Assembly: GCF_024362805.1 (NCBI RefSeq)
Contig: NZ_CP093299.1
Location: 4,434,001-4,498,000 of the forward strand
Direction of reading: 5' to 3'
Source: Salipaludibacillus sp. LMS25
Lineage (GTDB): Bacteria > Bacillota > Bacilli > Bacillales > Salisediminibacteriaceae
Length of the DNA: 64,000 nt
Within the stretch, counting starts at the first letter, position 1; the number at the start of each line of letters is the position of its first letter. Position numbers and translations under genes: made by a program. A model generated the notes under the pieces. It was not told the DNA's origin, did no database searches, and saw nothing but the letters and a program-made list of their open reading frames with translations. Of the stretch, positions 55,823 through 64,000 are shown piece after piece.

Positions 55823-56131
55823 GAAGCTATCGATCGGCAAAATAATTTCAAGCAAGCCGGCGAAACTTATGGACGATTTAGCGAATTTGAACGACGTGAA
55901 CTTATCAACAACTTGATAAATGCTTTAAAGCCGTGTCGACAAGACATTCACGAGCAGGTGGTAGACCATTTCATAAAGGCCGATCCTGATTATGGAAGAA
56001 GAGTCGCTAAAGGGCTTAAGGAGAAAGGAGATAACAGTGATGAAAGTCATCGCAATCCAATAGGGGCTACTGAATCAGAATCAGCGGTGCGACAGGCAGA
56101 AGCAGAAAGTCATCCATCAGACCCTTATTAA
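55823..56131 (+). pseudogene. C-terminal remnant of a catalase gene
   Basis: About 100 codons read [20 protein letters not shown], then [14 protein letters not shown] and [14 protein letters not shown]. This is the ending of a clade-3 heme catalase (QAGxxYR..., xxIQERMIEHFxKADPEYGRRVAxGL). No upstream catalase sequence exists: a stop sits at 55820 and the previous gene ends at 55730. A serine- and glutamate-rich tail follows after the usual end. A deletion of the first about 80% is the simplest explanation. Confidence 0.8.
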
Positions 56132-56403
56132 TTGAAGCGTATTTTTGAAGAAAGCTTAAAAACGACACAGAGATTGTTTTCTCCGTCTCGTTTTCCCATG
56201 TATGTTGAGAGCATTTTTCATAGAAAAGTATGTTAAAACAGCCACTCAAGGCAAAAAAGTGGTCTTTACAAAGCTACAACGATATTTTCTACGATATATT
56301 AGGAAGGGTAGTCACAGCTTTTTAATAGGCACTCACAACGAACAACATGAAATCACTAAGCTCACCTAACACGTATCCCTTAATTTTTAAAAATTTTTAT
56401 AGT

Positions 56404-56865
56404 CTACAATCGCTTGAAAACACACTCCCGTTGTGTCACAAACTGCTCTTTTTTATAGAAATTTTTCGCTGACTCATTTTTGACCCAATAGTCTAATTCA
56501 ACAATGGCGATATCTTTCTCCTTTGCAATTCGATAAATTGAGGCCATTAAACGGGAGCCTCCCCCTTTATGTCTTTTTTCCTCAATAATACTAATCTGAT
56601 GAACATAAAGTGATTTATACCCTTTTATAAATGGGTTTTCCGGATATTCTCGGATTTCGATCCACGCGTACCCTACTGCCTTCTCATCTTCCTCCAGTAG
56701 AAGAAAAATAAAATGCTCGTTTTCCATCAGTCGACTAAAAACGTTGTAAATGTCCCTTTCATTATACTTATGAAAGAATTCTGGGTAGAGTGCATAATGA
56801 AGCTCCTGTACAGGTCTGTTTAGTTGACTAATAAGCTTTGCGTCTTTCACTTGCCTTACTTTCAT
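56404..56865 (-). CDS. GNAT-family N-acetyltransferase
   Basis: 153 residues, one GNAT domain. LEEDEKAVGYAWIEIREYPE and HQISIIEEKRHKGGGSRLM correspond to the beta4-beta5/acetyl-CoA loop, though the usual Q/RxxGxG/A reads KRHKGGG. ELDYWVKNESAKNFYKKEQF completes the fold. Substrate unknown. The start is the ATG at 56865, after AAGGAGGG; the ATG at 56883 lies in front of that RBS. Confidence 0.85.
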   Translation of the reverse strand: MKVRQVKDAKLISQLNRPVQELHYALYPEFFHKYNERDIYNVFSRLMENEHFIFLLLEEDEKAVGYAWIEIREYPENPFIKGYKSLYVHQISIIEEKRHKGGGSRLMASIYRIAKEKDIAIVELDYWVKNESAKNFYKKEQFVTQRECVFKRL

Positions 56866-57024
56866 ATAACCCTCCTTAAACAATGACCTTCATTCACTGT
56901 AACTTGACTTCTAAATAACGCCCATTGCTCTTGGTAGTGTATTCAGTTCAGCAAGTAAGCGTTAATTTTTCTAATAATGGCTTTATGAGACTAGTGCCAA
57001 CTTTTCGCCTTTCGTACATACAGA

Positions 57025-57056
57025 AAACTGAGTGGGATTTTACTCCCACCCAGTTT
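57025..57056 (-). terminator. terminator of nirC
   Basis: AAACTGAGTGGGA / TCCCACCCAGTTT stem with a 6-nt loop and one mismatch, 26 bp beyond the nirC stop. Confidence 0.7.
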
Positions 57057-57081
57057 AAAAGCTTTTGACGCTTTTCTATCA

Positions 57082-57900
57082 TTAGGCTTCTTTTCTCATT
57101 GTACTTACTGTGCTACTTTCAATCGCTTTTTTAGGCGTTGTTTCTGAAATAGTATACCAGTAAGCTCCCCCTACAAACACAATACCACCGATCATATTTC
57201 CAATTGTGACTGGGACGAGGTTAGCCCCCATTCCAAAAAGCGATACTGTTTCAGGATGCGGTACCATTAAACCGATAGAAAAGAGCGTCATATTGGCAAT
57301 ACTGTGCTCAAAGCCCGAGGTAATAAACGCAAATAAACACCAGAAGATCATGATTAATTTTGCAGTATCGTCTTTTAATTTAACGGCACACCAAATGGCT
57401 AGACAAACTAAAATATTACATAAAATACCACGCACAAGTAATTCCATAAATGGAGCATTCATTTTTACACTTGCGGTTGTGGTAATAAATTCGGCAGTAG
57501 CCCCTTCCCAAAGGCCTGAGTAGTAATAAAGAACAGCCACAAGGACGGACCCAGCAAAGTTACCGACGAAACCATATCCCCAAATGCGCCAAGTATCTTT
57601 CCAAGATGTTCGTTTTTCCAACGTTCCGATCGTCATAATCATATTGTTTCCTGTAAATAAATCAGCCCCTGCCATTAAAACAAGGCTTAACGCTATACCA
57701 AACGACACCCCCATCACTATGCGTGTCGCCGCCACACTTATAGGTGATAATAAGCCGCCAATCGTAAAAATTAAAATAATACCTAATCCTACAAAAAAGC
57801 CTGCCATCATGGCGGAAACAAAATATTTTGTTTTACTTGTATTTAGTTGGTCAACTCTTTGAACAGCCGCTTGACTAAATGACTGGATAACATCTTTCAT
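57082..57900 (-). CDS. nirC: formate/nitrite channel NirC (FNT family)
   Basis: 272 residues, six to seven membrane segments. The FNT family features are GNMIMTIGTLEKRTSW and GFVGNFAGS near the first repeat. The second repeat has FWCLFAFITSGFEHSIANMTLF (conserved His in the GFEHxxxN motif). It probably brings nitrite into the cell for NasDE, or lets it out. The N-terminal about 25 residues are outside the core. It lies 235 bp after nasF in the same direction. A weak half-site (TGTGA) occurs near 58066 but no full FNR box. Confidence 0.88.
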   Translation of the reverse strand: MKDVIQSFSQAAVQRVDQLNTSKTKYFVSAMMAGFFVGLGIILIFTIGGLLSPISVAATRIVMGVSFGIALSLVLMAGADLFTGNNMIMTIGTLEKRTSWKDTWRIWGYGFVGNFAGSVLVAVLYYYSGLWEGATAEFITTTASVKMNAPFMELLVRGILCNILVCLAIWCAVKLKDDTAKLIMIFWCLFAFITSGFEHSIANMTLFSIGLMVPHPETVSLFGMGANLVPVTIGNMIGGIVFVGGAYWYTISETTPKKAIESSTVSTMRKEA

Positions 57901-58134
57901 CTCAATCGTCCCCTTATTTTCTGATAAGTTAAGTATGGTTAAAGCTTAGGTTAAAGTTAAGGGATAGGTTCTTTAACACCTTTCACCTATCCACCAGTTG
58001 AGAAACACTTCTATTTTCTAATACACATGGTGATAACACGTTTTCTTAGGGAAGTAATATAACATTTGTGAAAAAATGAGCAATTAAAAGTAGAAAATAA
58101 GCATGTCCCTTTTCTGTCAGTTTTTTGCCACGCC

Positions 58135-59544
58135 TTATTTCCAATACCCTAACGCTAATTCATATTGCACTTCTTCGTCTATCTTTGTAAAACCCTTTTC
58201 TTCTGCGTACGCTTTGACACGTTGACCAATATAAGCGAACGATCGTGTCTTAATCCAATTATCTCTATAGCCATATGATTTTAAAGCTGCTAAAAACCAA
58301 TCAACTGACGATTGACTAGGAAAAACAACGGTTTCCCATGTTTCTTCGTTTAATAAACGTTTATCTATCACTTCAAATCTATCATCTATCTGCAAATGAT
58401 GAGTGGTGATTAGCGTTGAGTTATCCTCGGCGGACATAGGTTTATTAACGTAACCGACTTTTATCATCTCATGAGACGGTTCAGTTATTTTTTCTGATCG
58501 AATCCCCATAGAAAGAAGGGCTTTCTTTGTTTTTTCCGACAATGAATAAATCTGTCGGGGCAGATCTCGGATATCGTAACCATGAGCTAACAGCGATTCA
58601 ATTAGAATAGTCACACTCTCAGGTGATAAAAACACGAGTTTTTCCGCTAACCGAATCTGTTTTAACTCGTGTGAAGATATAGACTTCTTCTCCGTTTTTA
58701 AAGTGGGAAATGCATACGCCTCTCCCCCTTCATTAAGGAAATAGCGTTCTAATTTACTTTCCTCAGCAGACGCTTTAGCAATTAAAAGTCGCTTTCCGAA
58801 CATTCTTTTTTGCTCATACCACGCCAGTTTTTGACGTAATGCTACGACATCACCGATAATTGTCATGGCAGGGTTTTGAATATTATATGCCTTCACCTCA
58901 TCGGAAATGGTTAAAAGCGTCCCTTCCACGGTGCGTTGTTTTCCTGTAGTGGCCCATTCAATGACGGCCACTTTCGTTTCTGGAGGAAAACCTTTATTGA
59001 TTAACACTTGACAATGATGATGAAGGTTTTTCACTCCCATATAGTAAGCGATTGTATCCCCTAGCTCATCATCTGAATGTGTCTTTAACTCATTCTCTTG
59101 ACAGGAGTGGCCTGTTCTAAGGGTAAAACTAGCACTATAATCACGATGCGTCACCGGCATGCCAGCATAACTCGCTGCCGCAATACTTGACGTCACTCCA
59201 GGAACAATCTCGTAATCAATGCCTTCGTTACGTGCGGCTTCTGCTTCTTCGCCAACCCGGCCGAAGACAGACGGATCGCCGCCCTTTAAGCGGACAACCC
59301 GTTTCCCTGCCAATGCCATCTCGATTAATGTGTCGTTAATTTTTTCTTGGCGCATTACATGTCTATCTGGTAGCTTCCCGCAGTAGATTAACTGACAGTT
59401 AGCTTTTGTATACCTAAGAAGACGCGGATTTGCTAGCCGATCATATAGGACAACCTCTGCTTTTTCCAAACATTGGCGGCCTTTTTCTGTTAAAAGACCT
59501 ATGTCACCTGGACCAGCTCCAACAAATGATACAAACCCTCCCAT
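58135..59544 (-). CDS. nasF: uroporphyrinogen-III C-methyltransferase fused to uroporphyrinogen-III synthase-like domain
   Basis: 469 residues. The N-terminal half (about 1-240) is a CobA/SUMT: FVGAGPGDIGLLT, VVLYDRLAN, VRLKGGDPSVFGRVGEE and the substrate/SAM loop VPGVTSSIAAASYAGMPVTHRD. The C-terminal part (about 250-469) is a HemD-like domain. B. subtilis NasF (483 aa) has this same fusion. It makes precorrin-2 for the siroheme of nitrite reductase. The 13-bp gap to nasE shows one operon. Confidence 0.93.
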   Translation of the reverse strand: MGGFVSFVGAGPGDIGLLTEKGRQCLEKAEVVLYDRLANPRLLRYTKANCQLIYCGKLPDRHVMRQEKINDTLIEMALAGKRVVRLKGGDPSVFGRVGEEAEAARNEGIDYEIVPGVTSSIAAASYAGMPVTHRDYSASFTLRTGHSCQENELKTHSDDELGDTIAYYMGVKNLHHHCQVLINKGFPPETKVAVIEWATTGKQRTVEGTLLTISDEVKAYNIQNPAMTIIGDVVALRQKLAWYEQKRMFGKRLLIAKASAEESKLERYFLNEGGEAYAFPTLKTEKKSISSHELKQIRLAEKLVFLSPESVTILIESLLAHGYDIRDLPRQIYSLSEKTKKALLSMGIRSEKITEPSHEMIKVGYVNKPMSAEDNSTLITTHHLQIDDRFEVIDKRLLNEETWETVVFPSQSSVDWFLAALKSYGYRDNWIKTRSFAYIGQRVKAYAEEKGFTKIDEEVQYELALGYWK

Positions 59545-59557
59545 AACCTTTCACCAC

Positions 59558-59875
59558 CTACAAGGATACGTAAATCTCCCCGTTTTTTAAAATCACGTCG
59601 TAGGTTGGTACAGCCCCTTCATCCGGTGGCTGTACGTGACCTGTTACTAATGAAACTTTCCAATCTTGCAGCGGACAATAGACAAACTCACCTGACACGA
59701 TCCCTTCTGCAAGTGGTCCATTTGTATGAGGACAACGACTTCCAATCGCCCGTACCTCTCCATTGCTTAATCGAAATAAAGCAATAGATTCATTTTTTAT
59801 ATGAACTTCTTTTCCAATTAAAATAGGTAACTGATCAAGCTGCATAACGTATACGTGTTCATTCGTGATACTCAT
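59558..59875 (-). CDS. nasE: nitrite reductase small subunit NasE (Rieske-type)
   Basis: 105 residues, a Rieske-fold domain. The first cluster motif is present (Cys48 and His50 in RCPHTNGPL). The second reads Cys67-Pro-Leu-Gln70 instead of Cys-x-x-His, so one expected ligand of the [2Fe-2S] cluster is missing. In E. coli NirD the cluster ligands are absent entirely, so the subunit may still support NasD. RBS AGGAGGGGAA. It is 62 bp after nasD. Confidence 0.9.
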   Translation of the reverse strand: MSITNEHVYVMQLDQLPILIGKEVHIKNESIALFRLSNGEVRAIGSRCPHTNGPLAEGIVSGEFVYCPLQDWKVSLVTGHVQPPDEGAVPTYDVILKNGEIYVSL

Positions 59876-59937
59876 GCTTTTCCCCTCCTAGTACTATAAA
59901 AATCTACATATTTTAATAGTATTATAAGCTTTTCATG

Positions 59938-62343
59938 TTAAATTTTAATGACGTCATAAAGCTTCTTTTCGTCGTTCTTCTTCAGCATAGCACTCCAAGC
60001 TTCATGGTAAGTGTCACGTGCTAACGTAAAACGGTTTACATAATAATCGCGTTGCTCATTATCCATTAAAACGGTTTTTATCGTATCAATACCTAATCGT
60101 TCAACCCACGGTGCGGTTCTTTCACCATAAATCCCTGTTTCACGGTAATATTGCATATAAGCTTTCGCATACATGATCACTTCTTCTTCAGTAGCAACAA
60201 TTTTGAGATAATCACATTCCCTTACTTCAGTACCGCCATTTCCACCGATATAAAGTTGATAGCCATTTTCCACACAGACGACACCAAAATCTTTTGTTAG
60301 CACTTCCGCACAGTTTCTTGGACAACCAGTCACACCCATTTTCATTTTATGTGGTGTATCAACCATTTCCAATTCCTTCTCCAATTTAATACCAAGTCCT
60401 AACGAATCTTGTGTACCAAAACGACAGAATAATGAGCCTACACATGATTTAACGTTACGTAATGATTTGGAATAAGCGTAGCCAGAACGCATTCCCAAGT
60501 CTTCCCACACGTGTGGCAAATCTTCTTTTTTCACACCGTAAAGGCCGATTCTACTGGCGCCCGTAACTTTCACGAGAGGGACCTCATATTTTTTTGCTAC
60601 TTCGCCCATCCGAATGAGTTCATCAGCAGTGGTCGTGCCCCCGTACATACGAGGAATAACAGAAAACGTGCCATCCTTCTGGATATTCCCTTCCATTCGT
60701 TCATTAACAAAACGGGAGGATTTGTCGTCTTCATAATCCGCAGGACGAATCATTCTCATATAATAATTTAATGCTGGTCGGCACTTTGAACACCCTTCTG
60801 GATGTTTAAATCCAAGAACATACCGGACTTCCATTGGAGATTGAAGACCCTTCTCTTTAATTTCTGCTACGACTTCATCGCGAGACTTATCCGTACATTC
60901 ACACATGCCACTCGTTTGAGCTGCTGCATCAAAGCTGTCCCCCAATGTAAGAGAAAGAATCCCTTCAACCATCGGTCGGCATTTACCACAGGATCCTCCT
61001 GCTTTTGTGCACTTCTTCACATCATCAAACGTTGTTAAATCTTCTTCAAGTATAGATTGAACAATTGTTCCTTTAGTCACACCGTTACAGCCGCAAACCG
61101 TTTCATCGGCAGGCATTTCAGCCAGTAAAGTAGTCTCATCCTCTGCCTCACCCGCTTTTTGAAGGACTGCAGCTGTTGTATACTCAGAAATATCGGTTCC
61201 TTTCTTCAGCATTGAGAACAACCGATTACCGTCACTAGCATCCCCGTAGAGAACAATGCCAGTTATTTTGTTGTCTTCAACTAATATTTTTTTATAGACA
61301 CCAGCAACGGCATCTTGCACGACGATCGCCTCAGTCTCATCGTCTTCATGTATTTTCCCACCGGAAAATAAATCACACCCAGCTACTTTAAGTTGCGTAG
61401 ATAGAACACTTCCTTCATAGCCAGGTCCTTCTTTACCTGTTAACGTATCAGCTAAGACTTGACCTTGTTCATACAAAGGAGCAACTAATCCATAAGCAAT
61501 GCCTCGATGCTCTGCACATTCCCCAACCGCATAAATTGACGGGTCTGTTGTACGCATATAATCATCCACAGTAATGCCACGATTCACTTCTAATCCGCAG
61601 TCTTTTGCAAGTGCCACATTTGGACGAATTCCTACTGCCATGACAACTAAATCACAGGCGAGCTCTTCCCCGTCATTAAAGCGAACACCTTCCACAACTG
61701 TATCACCAACAATTTCTGCGGTTTGCTTCTCCATTTTAAATATCATACCTTGTTTTTCTAAATCTTTTTTCAACATCCTGGCAGCTGGTGCGTCCAATTG
61801 CTGTTCCATAAGAGTAGGTAAAAGATGAACAACGTAGACTTCCATTCCCCGATCAATCAGACCTCTAGCCGCTTCAAGTCCGAGCAATCCTCCTCCGATC
61901 ACCACCGCTTTCTTTTTCGTTTCAGCAATGTTTATCATCTTCTCTGTATCTTCTATCGTTCTAAAGCCAATAACACCATCCAAGTTACTCCCAGGGAGCG
62001 GAAGAATAAACGCACTGGACCCTGTGGCGATAATAAGATCATCATAAGAAATGTCTCTACCTTTATCCGTTGTGACTGTCTTCCTATCTCGATCTATCTC
62101 AGTGACTTTTTCTCCAGTTATAAGCGTGATATTGTTGTCTTTATACCACTCCCACTCGTTAATGATGATGTCGTCTAGTTCTGTTTTACCTTGTAAAACG
62201 TTAGATAACATAATCCGATTGTAATTCGGGTGCGGTTCATCCCCAATAATCGTTATGTCATAGCTTGAATTGTCTCTTTTCAGCAGTTCTTCTAAGCTTC
62301 GAACACCAGCCATGCCATTCCCTATCATCACAAGCTTTTTCAT
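59938..62343 (-). CDS. nasD: NADH-dependent nitrite reductase large subunit
   Basis: 801 residues, as NasD/NirB. FAD- and NAD-binding domain (about 1-290; GNGMAGVRSLEELL, IGGGLLGLEAARGL, YAVGECAEH). BFD-like [2Fe-2S] domains (about 415-545; CGCNGVTKGTI, GGSCGKCRP). C-terminal ferredoxin-like and siroheme/[4Fe-4S] domain (about 550-780) with SCVGSLFCRFGTQDS and TGCPRNCAE. It reduces nitrite to ammonium with NADH. RBS AAAGGACG before ATG. Two FNR-type boxes precede the gene. Confidence 0.96.
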   Translation of the reverse strand: MKKLVMIGNGMAGVRSLEELLKRDNSSYDITIIGDEPHPNYNRIMLSNVLQGKTELDDIIINEWEWYKDNNITLITGEKVTEIDRDRKTVTTDKGRDISYDDLIIATGSSAFILPLPGSNLDGVIGFRTIEDTEKMINIAETKKKAVVIGGGLLGLEAARGLIDRGMEVYVVHLLPTLMEQQLDAPAARMLKKDLEKQGMIFKMEKQTAEIVGDTVVEGVRFNDGEELACDLVVMAVGIRPNVALAKDCGLEVNRGITVDDYMRTTDPSIYAVGECAEHRGIAYGLVAPLYEQGQVLADTLTGKEGPGYEGSVLSTQLKVAGCDLFSGGKIHEDDETEAIVVQDAVAGVYKKILVEDNKITGIVLYGDASDGNRLFSMLKKGTDISEYTTAAVLQKAGEAEDETTLLAEMPADETVCGCNGVTKGTIVQSILEEDLTTFDDVKKCTKAGGSCGKCRPMVEGILSLTLGDSFDAAAQTSGMCECTDKSRDEVVAEIKEKGLQSPMEVRYVLGFKHPEGCSKCRPALNYYMRMIRPADYEDDKSSRFVNERMEGNIQKDGTFSVIPRMYGGTTTADELIRMGEVAKKYEVPLVKVTGASRIGLYGVKKEDLPHVWEDLGMRSGYAYSKSLRNVKSCVGSLFCRFGTQDSLGLGIKLEKELEMVDTPHKMKMGVTGCPRNCAEVLTKDFGVVCVENGYQLYIGGNGGTEVRECDYLKIVATEEEVIMYAKAYMQYYRETGIYGERTAPWVERLGIDTIKTVLMDNEQRDYYVNRFTLARDTYHEAWSAMLKKNDEKKLYDVIKI

Positions 62344-62409
62344 ATTAAAACGTCCTTTCTATTATTGTTCATCAGTTCACATAACTAAGCAAAAAATAAA
62401 TTATCAAAT

Positions 62410-62425
62410 TGTGAAGATATTCACT
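62410..62425. promoter_or_regulatory. FNR-type box 1
   Basis: TGTGAAGATATTCACT: TGTGA-N6-TCACT, one mismatch from TGTGA-N6-TCACA; 67 bp upstream of the nasD start. A TTAGTT near 62383-62388 could be the -10 region if the box sits at -41. Confidence 0.65.
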
Positions 62426-62486
62426 TTTATAAACATAATGCTTTAATAAGTATAGTTAAAGGATACCAAGAGAAACGATCATCCAC

Positions 62487-62502
62487 TGTGATAAAAATCA
62501 CA
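62487..62502. promoter_or_regulatory. FNR-type box 2, perfect
   Basis: TGTGATAAAAATCACA, a complete match to the B. subtilis Fnr consensus TGTGA-N6-TCACA, 144 bp upstream of nasD. Its centre is 77 bp from that of box 1. Confidence 0.8.
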
Positions 62503-62654
62503 CCTTGCCATATATGGTTAACTAAGAAGCAAAACGTGCTATTCCTTTATTTGCAGGGGTTTTAACGAAAAAAATAACTTTATTAACATATCTAGTGACG
62601 ATTGAAATAGGAGCATTGTCACAAAAATGCCTTAAACTCGCATTAACGTCAAAA

Positions 62655-62679
62655 AACCGTCACTCAGTGAACGACGGTT
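62655..62679 (-). terminator. terminator of the 97-aa gene
   Basis: AACCGTC / GACGGTT stem; the minus-strand continuation is TTTTTTGACG. Confidence 0.55.
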
Positions 62680-62717
62680 ATCTTTCATTTTTTCTTATGA
62701 GAGCTTTCGGTTACGAT

Positions 62718-63011
62718 TCACTTACCGTTTAAGGATTCTAATTGTTTATTCATTCGACTCAATTGTCTAATGATCATCCAATTCTGCTCAACTAATGCTG
62801 ATAAGTACGTTACTTTAGCCTGTTCTTCAGCTTTTGCAAAGCTAAATGCCATCCCCATTTTAAATAATTTATTTCCAATAAGGTCTTCAGCAATACGTTG
62901 TAGAACAATTAAATCTTTATCATCCAGCTCCTCTAATTGATACCGTTTCATAAATTTTTCTAACTTTTTTTCATCTTTTGACTTATCCTCTTTCCCGCCA
63001 AATAACCCCAT
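62718..63011 (-). CDS. small cytoplasmic helical protein, unknown
   Basis: 97 residues. Short GLFGGK start, charged (KEDKSKDEKKLEKFMKRYQL), then helices with DKDLIVLQRIAEDLIGNKLF and a Gln/Arg-rich end. No family recognised. Alone in its transcription unit with RBS AGGAGGAAAAG and a terminator. Confidence 0.65.
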   Translation of the reverse strand: MGLFGGKEDKSKDEKKLEKFMKRYQLEELDDKDLIVLQRIAEDLIGNKLFKMGMAFSFAKAEEQAKVTYLSALVEQNWMIIRQLSRMNKQLESLNGK

Positions 63012-63314
63012 ACGCTTTTCCTCCTTTGGTAAACTAAAATAGTGCTCGACCCTCTTCTTAGTTTGGGAAAAAACATAAGATGTATGCTTTTTTTAATCGA
63101 TTTATGATAAAGTGGAATTTTGCTCGATTTATATCATAAAAGAAGTCATTTAGAACCTTGTTTAAGTAGATTTCTGAGCCACCAGTAACTAATCTTAAAT
63201 ACAGCACCACAAGTTTCTATAATGGTAAAACAATGTTTTTTGGAAGATATTCACGGTGAATCCCCCACTATCGAAGAGTTTCAAAAGTAACAGTAACTAG
63301 CAGGAGGTCTGGCA
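63012..63314. other. 303-bp gap without a recognised element
   Basis: Divergent promoter region between the 97-aa gene and the SUKH gene. Apart from a small ATTCACGGTGAAT palindrome near 63249 nothing stands out. Confidence 0.4.
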
Positions 63315-63764
63315 ATGGTCAAAATAAAAAAATTAAATAGAAAAATCACTGAAAAAGAATTAAAACAATTCGAAAAAAAGAACAAGATAAGACTAACTGA
63401 AAAGTATAAGGACTTTTTACTTAAATGGAATCGTGGTTCACCAGAGCCATGCTTATTTGATATTTCAAAAGATCAAGGCACAAGCGTTTTAAATGTATTT
63501 AATGGTATTGATGCGCAATATGATGATTTAGAAGAAGTGATAGATATATATGAATTTAGGCTTCCTGAAGGATTCATTCCAATAGCTGATGACCCTAGTG
63601 GTAACGCTATATGCTTAGGTACTAAAGTTCCTTATTATGACCATATTTACTTTTGGGATCATGAACAAGAGTCTGAAACTCCTGATGATATGAGCAATAT
63701 GTATTTTTTAGCGAGTGATATTGATGCGTTTTTAAATATGCTATATGAAGATGATGAAAGCTAG
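63315..63764 (+). CDS. SMI1/KNR4 (SUKH-1) family immunity protein
   Basis: 149 residues. ITEKELKQFEKKNKIRLTEK-YKDFLLKWN is the SUKH N-terminal motif. LPEGFIPIADDPSGNAICLG and YFWDHEQE are the other family strands. SUKH proteins neutralise polymorphic toxins, often nucleases. The following 160 bp look like a decayed toxin tail. RBS AGGAGGTCTGGCA before ATG. Probably part of another toxin island that continues beyond the window. Confidence 0.88.
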   Translation: MVKIKKLNRKITEKELKQFEKKNKIRLTEKYKDFLLKWNRGSPEPCLFDISKDQGTSVLNVFNGIDAQYDDLEEVIDIYEFRLPEGFIPIADDPSGNAICLGTKVPYYDHIYFWDHEQESETPDDMSNMYFLASDIDAFLNMLYEDDES

Positions 63765-63839
63765 TCGGAAGGGGGACCCGTCCCTCTCTCACCTCATAGG
63801 ATTTTGCCTAACCTTCTAAGGATACAGCTGTCCTTATGA

Positions 63840-64000
63840 AATTGTAAAACTTGCCCAAAAACCCCAAAACATATTGAAGTGAAGAATAAAACTCACCTAG
63901 AAGGAACACATGGAGGTAAGCCTAGAAAAGGAGAAGATTAATATAACTATGACTCTAAGAAAGACAGATCCAAAAACATAAATGGTCCTAATGGAGATCA
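63840..64000 (+). pseudogene. decayed toxin C-terminal fragment, runs off the window
   Basis: One frame reads KHIEVKNKTHLEGTHGGKPR then KGED, an in-frame TAA, then YNYDSKKDRSKNINGPNGD to the window edge. Before it an in-frame stop occurs at 63837. The basic, glycine-rich, DxxYNYDxK-like end resembles tails of polymorphic toxins. With no N-terminal part, this looks like an orphan toxin end behind its immunity gene. Confidence 0.5.

Overview
The window is chromosomal DNA from a low-GC, endospore-forming member of the Bacillaceae. The gene order lexA / yneA-yneB-ynzC / tkt / sirA / yneF ... ccdC / yneK ... sspP / citB ... tlp / yneP / yneQ follows the Bacillus subtilis yne region. Spore genes (sspN, sspP, tlp, sirA) show that the organism sporulates. 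The species cannot be named from the sequence alone. Core genes lie mostly on the minus strand, so the replication fork probably runs right to left here (inference). I saw no rRNA, tRNA, CRISPR array or recognisable transposase gene.

Layout. 0-1.3 kb: degenerate, coding-like remnants. 1.3-8.1 kb: a DUF2207-like membrane protein, a VTT/TVP38 protein, an MFS transporter, the YkuI-type EAL protein, a PHP phosphoesterase, nadE and yneQ. 8.6-15.2 kb: tlp, yneP, a double-AAA SpoVK/CbxX-like ATPase, a second VTT protein, VanZ, sspN, an FbpB-like small protein and DUF421. 15.8-19.3 kb: citB and sspP. 19.9-25.5 kb: a type VII secretion toxin island (ywqH-like, ywqI-like, LXG toxin, three related membrane proteins that are probable immunity proteins, DUF4176). 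26-31.5 kb: a coiled-coil/3D-domain wall protein, a VOC ring-cleaving dioxygenase and a DASS symporter. 32-40 kb: two duplicated secreted proteins, a lipoprotein, an ABC transporter, and an AgrC/AgrA-like two-component system. 40.3-49.4 kb: dacC, yneK, ccdC, yjzC, copZ-csoR, a heterodimeric ABC exporter, yneF and sirA. 50-55.7 kb: tkt and the SOS cluster. 55.8-56.9 kb: a catalase remnant and an acetyltransferase. 57-62.5 kb: nitrite reduction (nasD, nasE, nasF, nirC) behind two FNR-type boxes. 63.3-64 kb: a SUKH immunity gene followed by a decayed toxin tail.

The most striking non-genic feature is a family of 16 short hairpin-rich repeats (two related types, A and B, full length about 159 bp) scattered from 1 to 44 kb, 15 of them in the same orientation. 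Type A occurs in three size classes (about 160, 110 and 55 bp) that differ by deletions between short direct repeats. Copies interrupt an immunity-like gene, supply the last codons of a histidine kinase, and lie in nearly every long gap. A third family (C, three copies) is separate. There are no flanking transposase genes, so these look like non-autonomous elements mobilised in trans.

The best candidate for an undescribed system is the 32-40 kb locus. The two secreted-protein genes share a duplicated promoter with a pair of 9-bp direct repeats spaced 21 bp start to start, which is the geometry bound by LytTR regulators. A LytTR regulator and its kinase lie at the other end of the locus, with the lipoprotein and ABC transporter between them. 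The toxin island is also notable. The membrane gene next to the intact LXG toxin is broken, and a relic of a second toxin C-terminus sits between the immunity-like genes.
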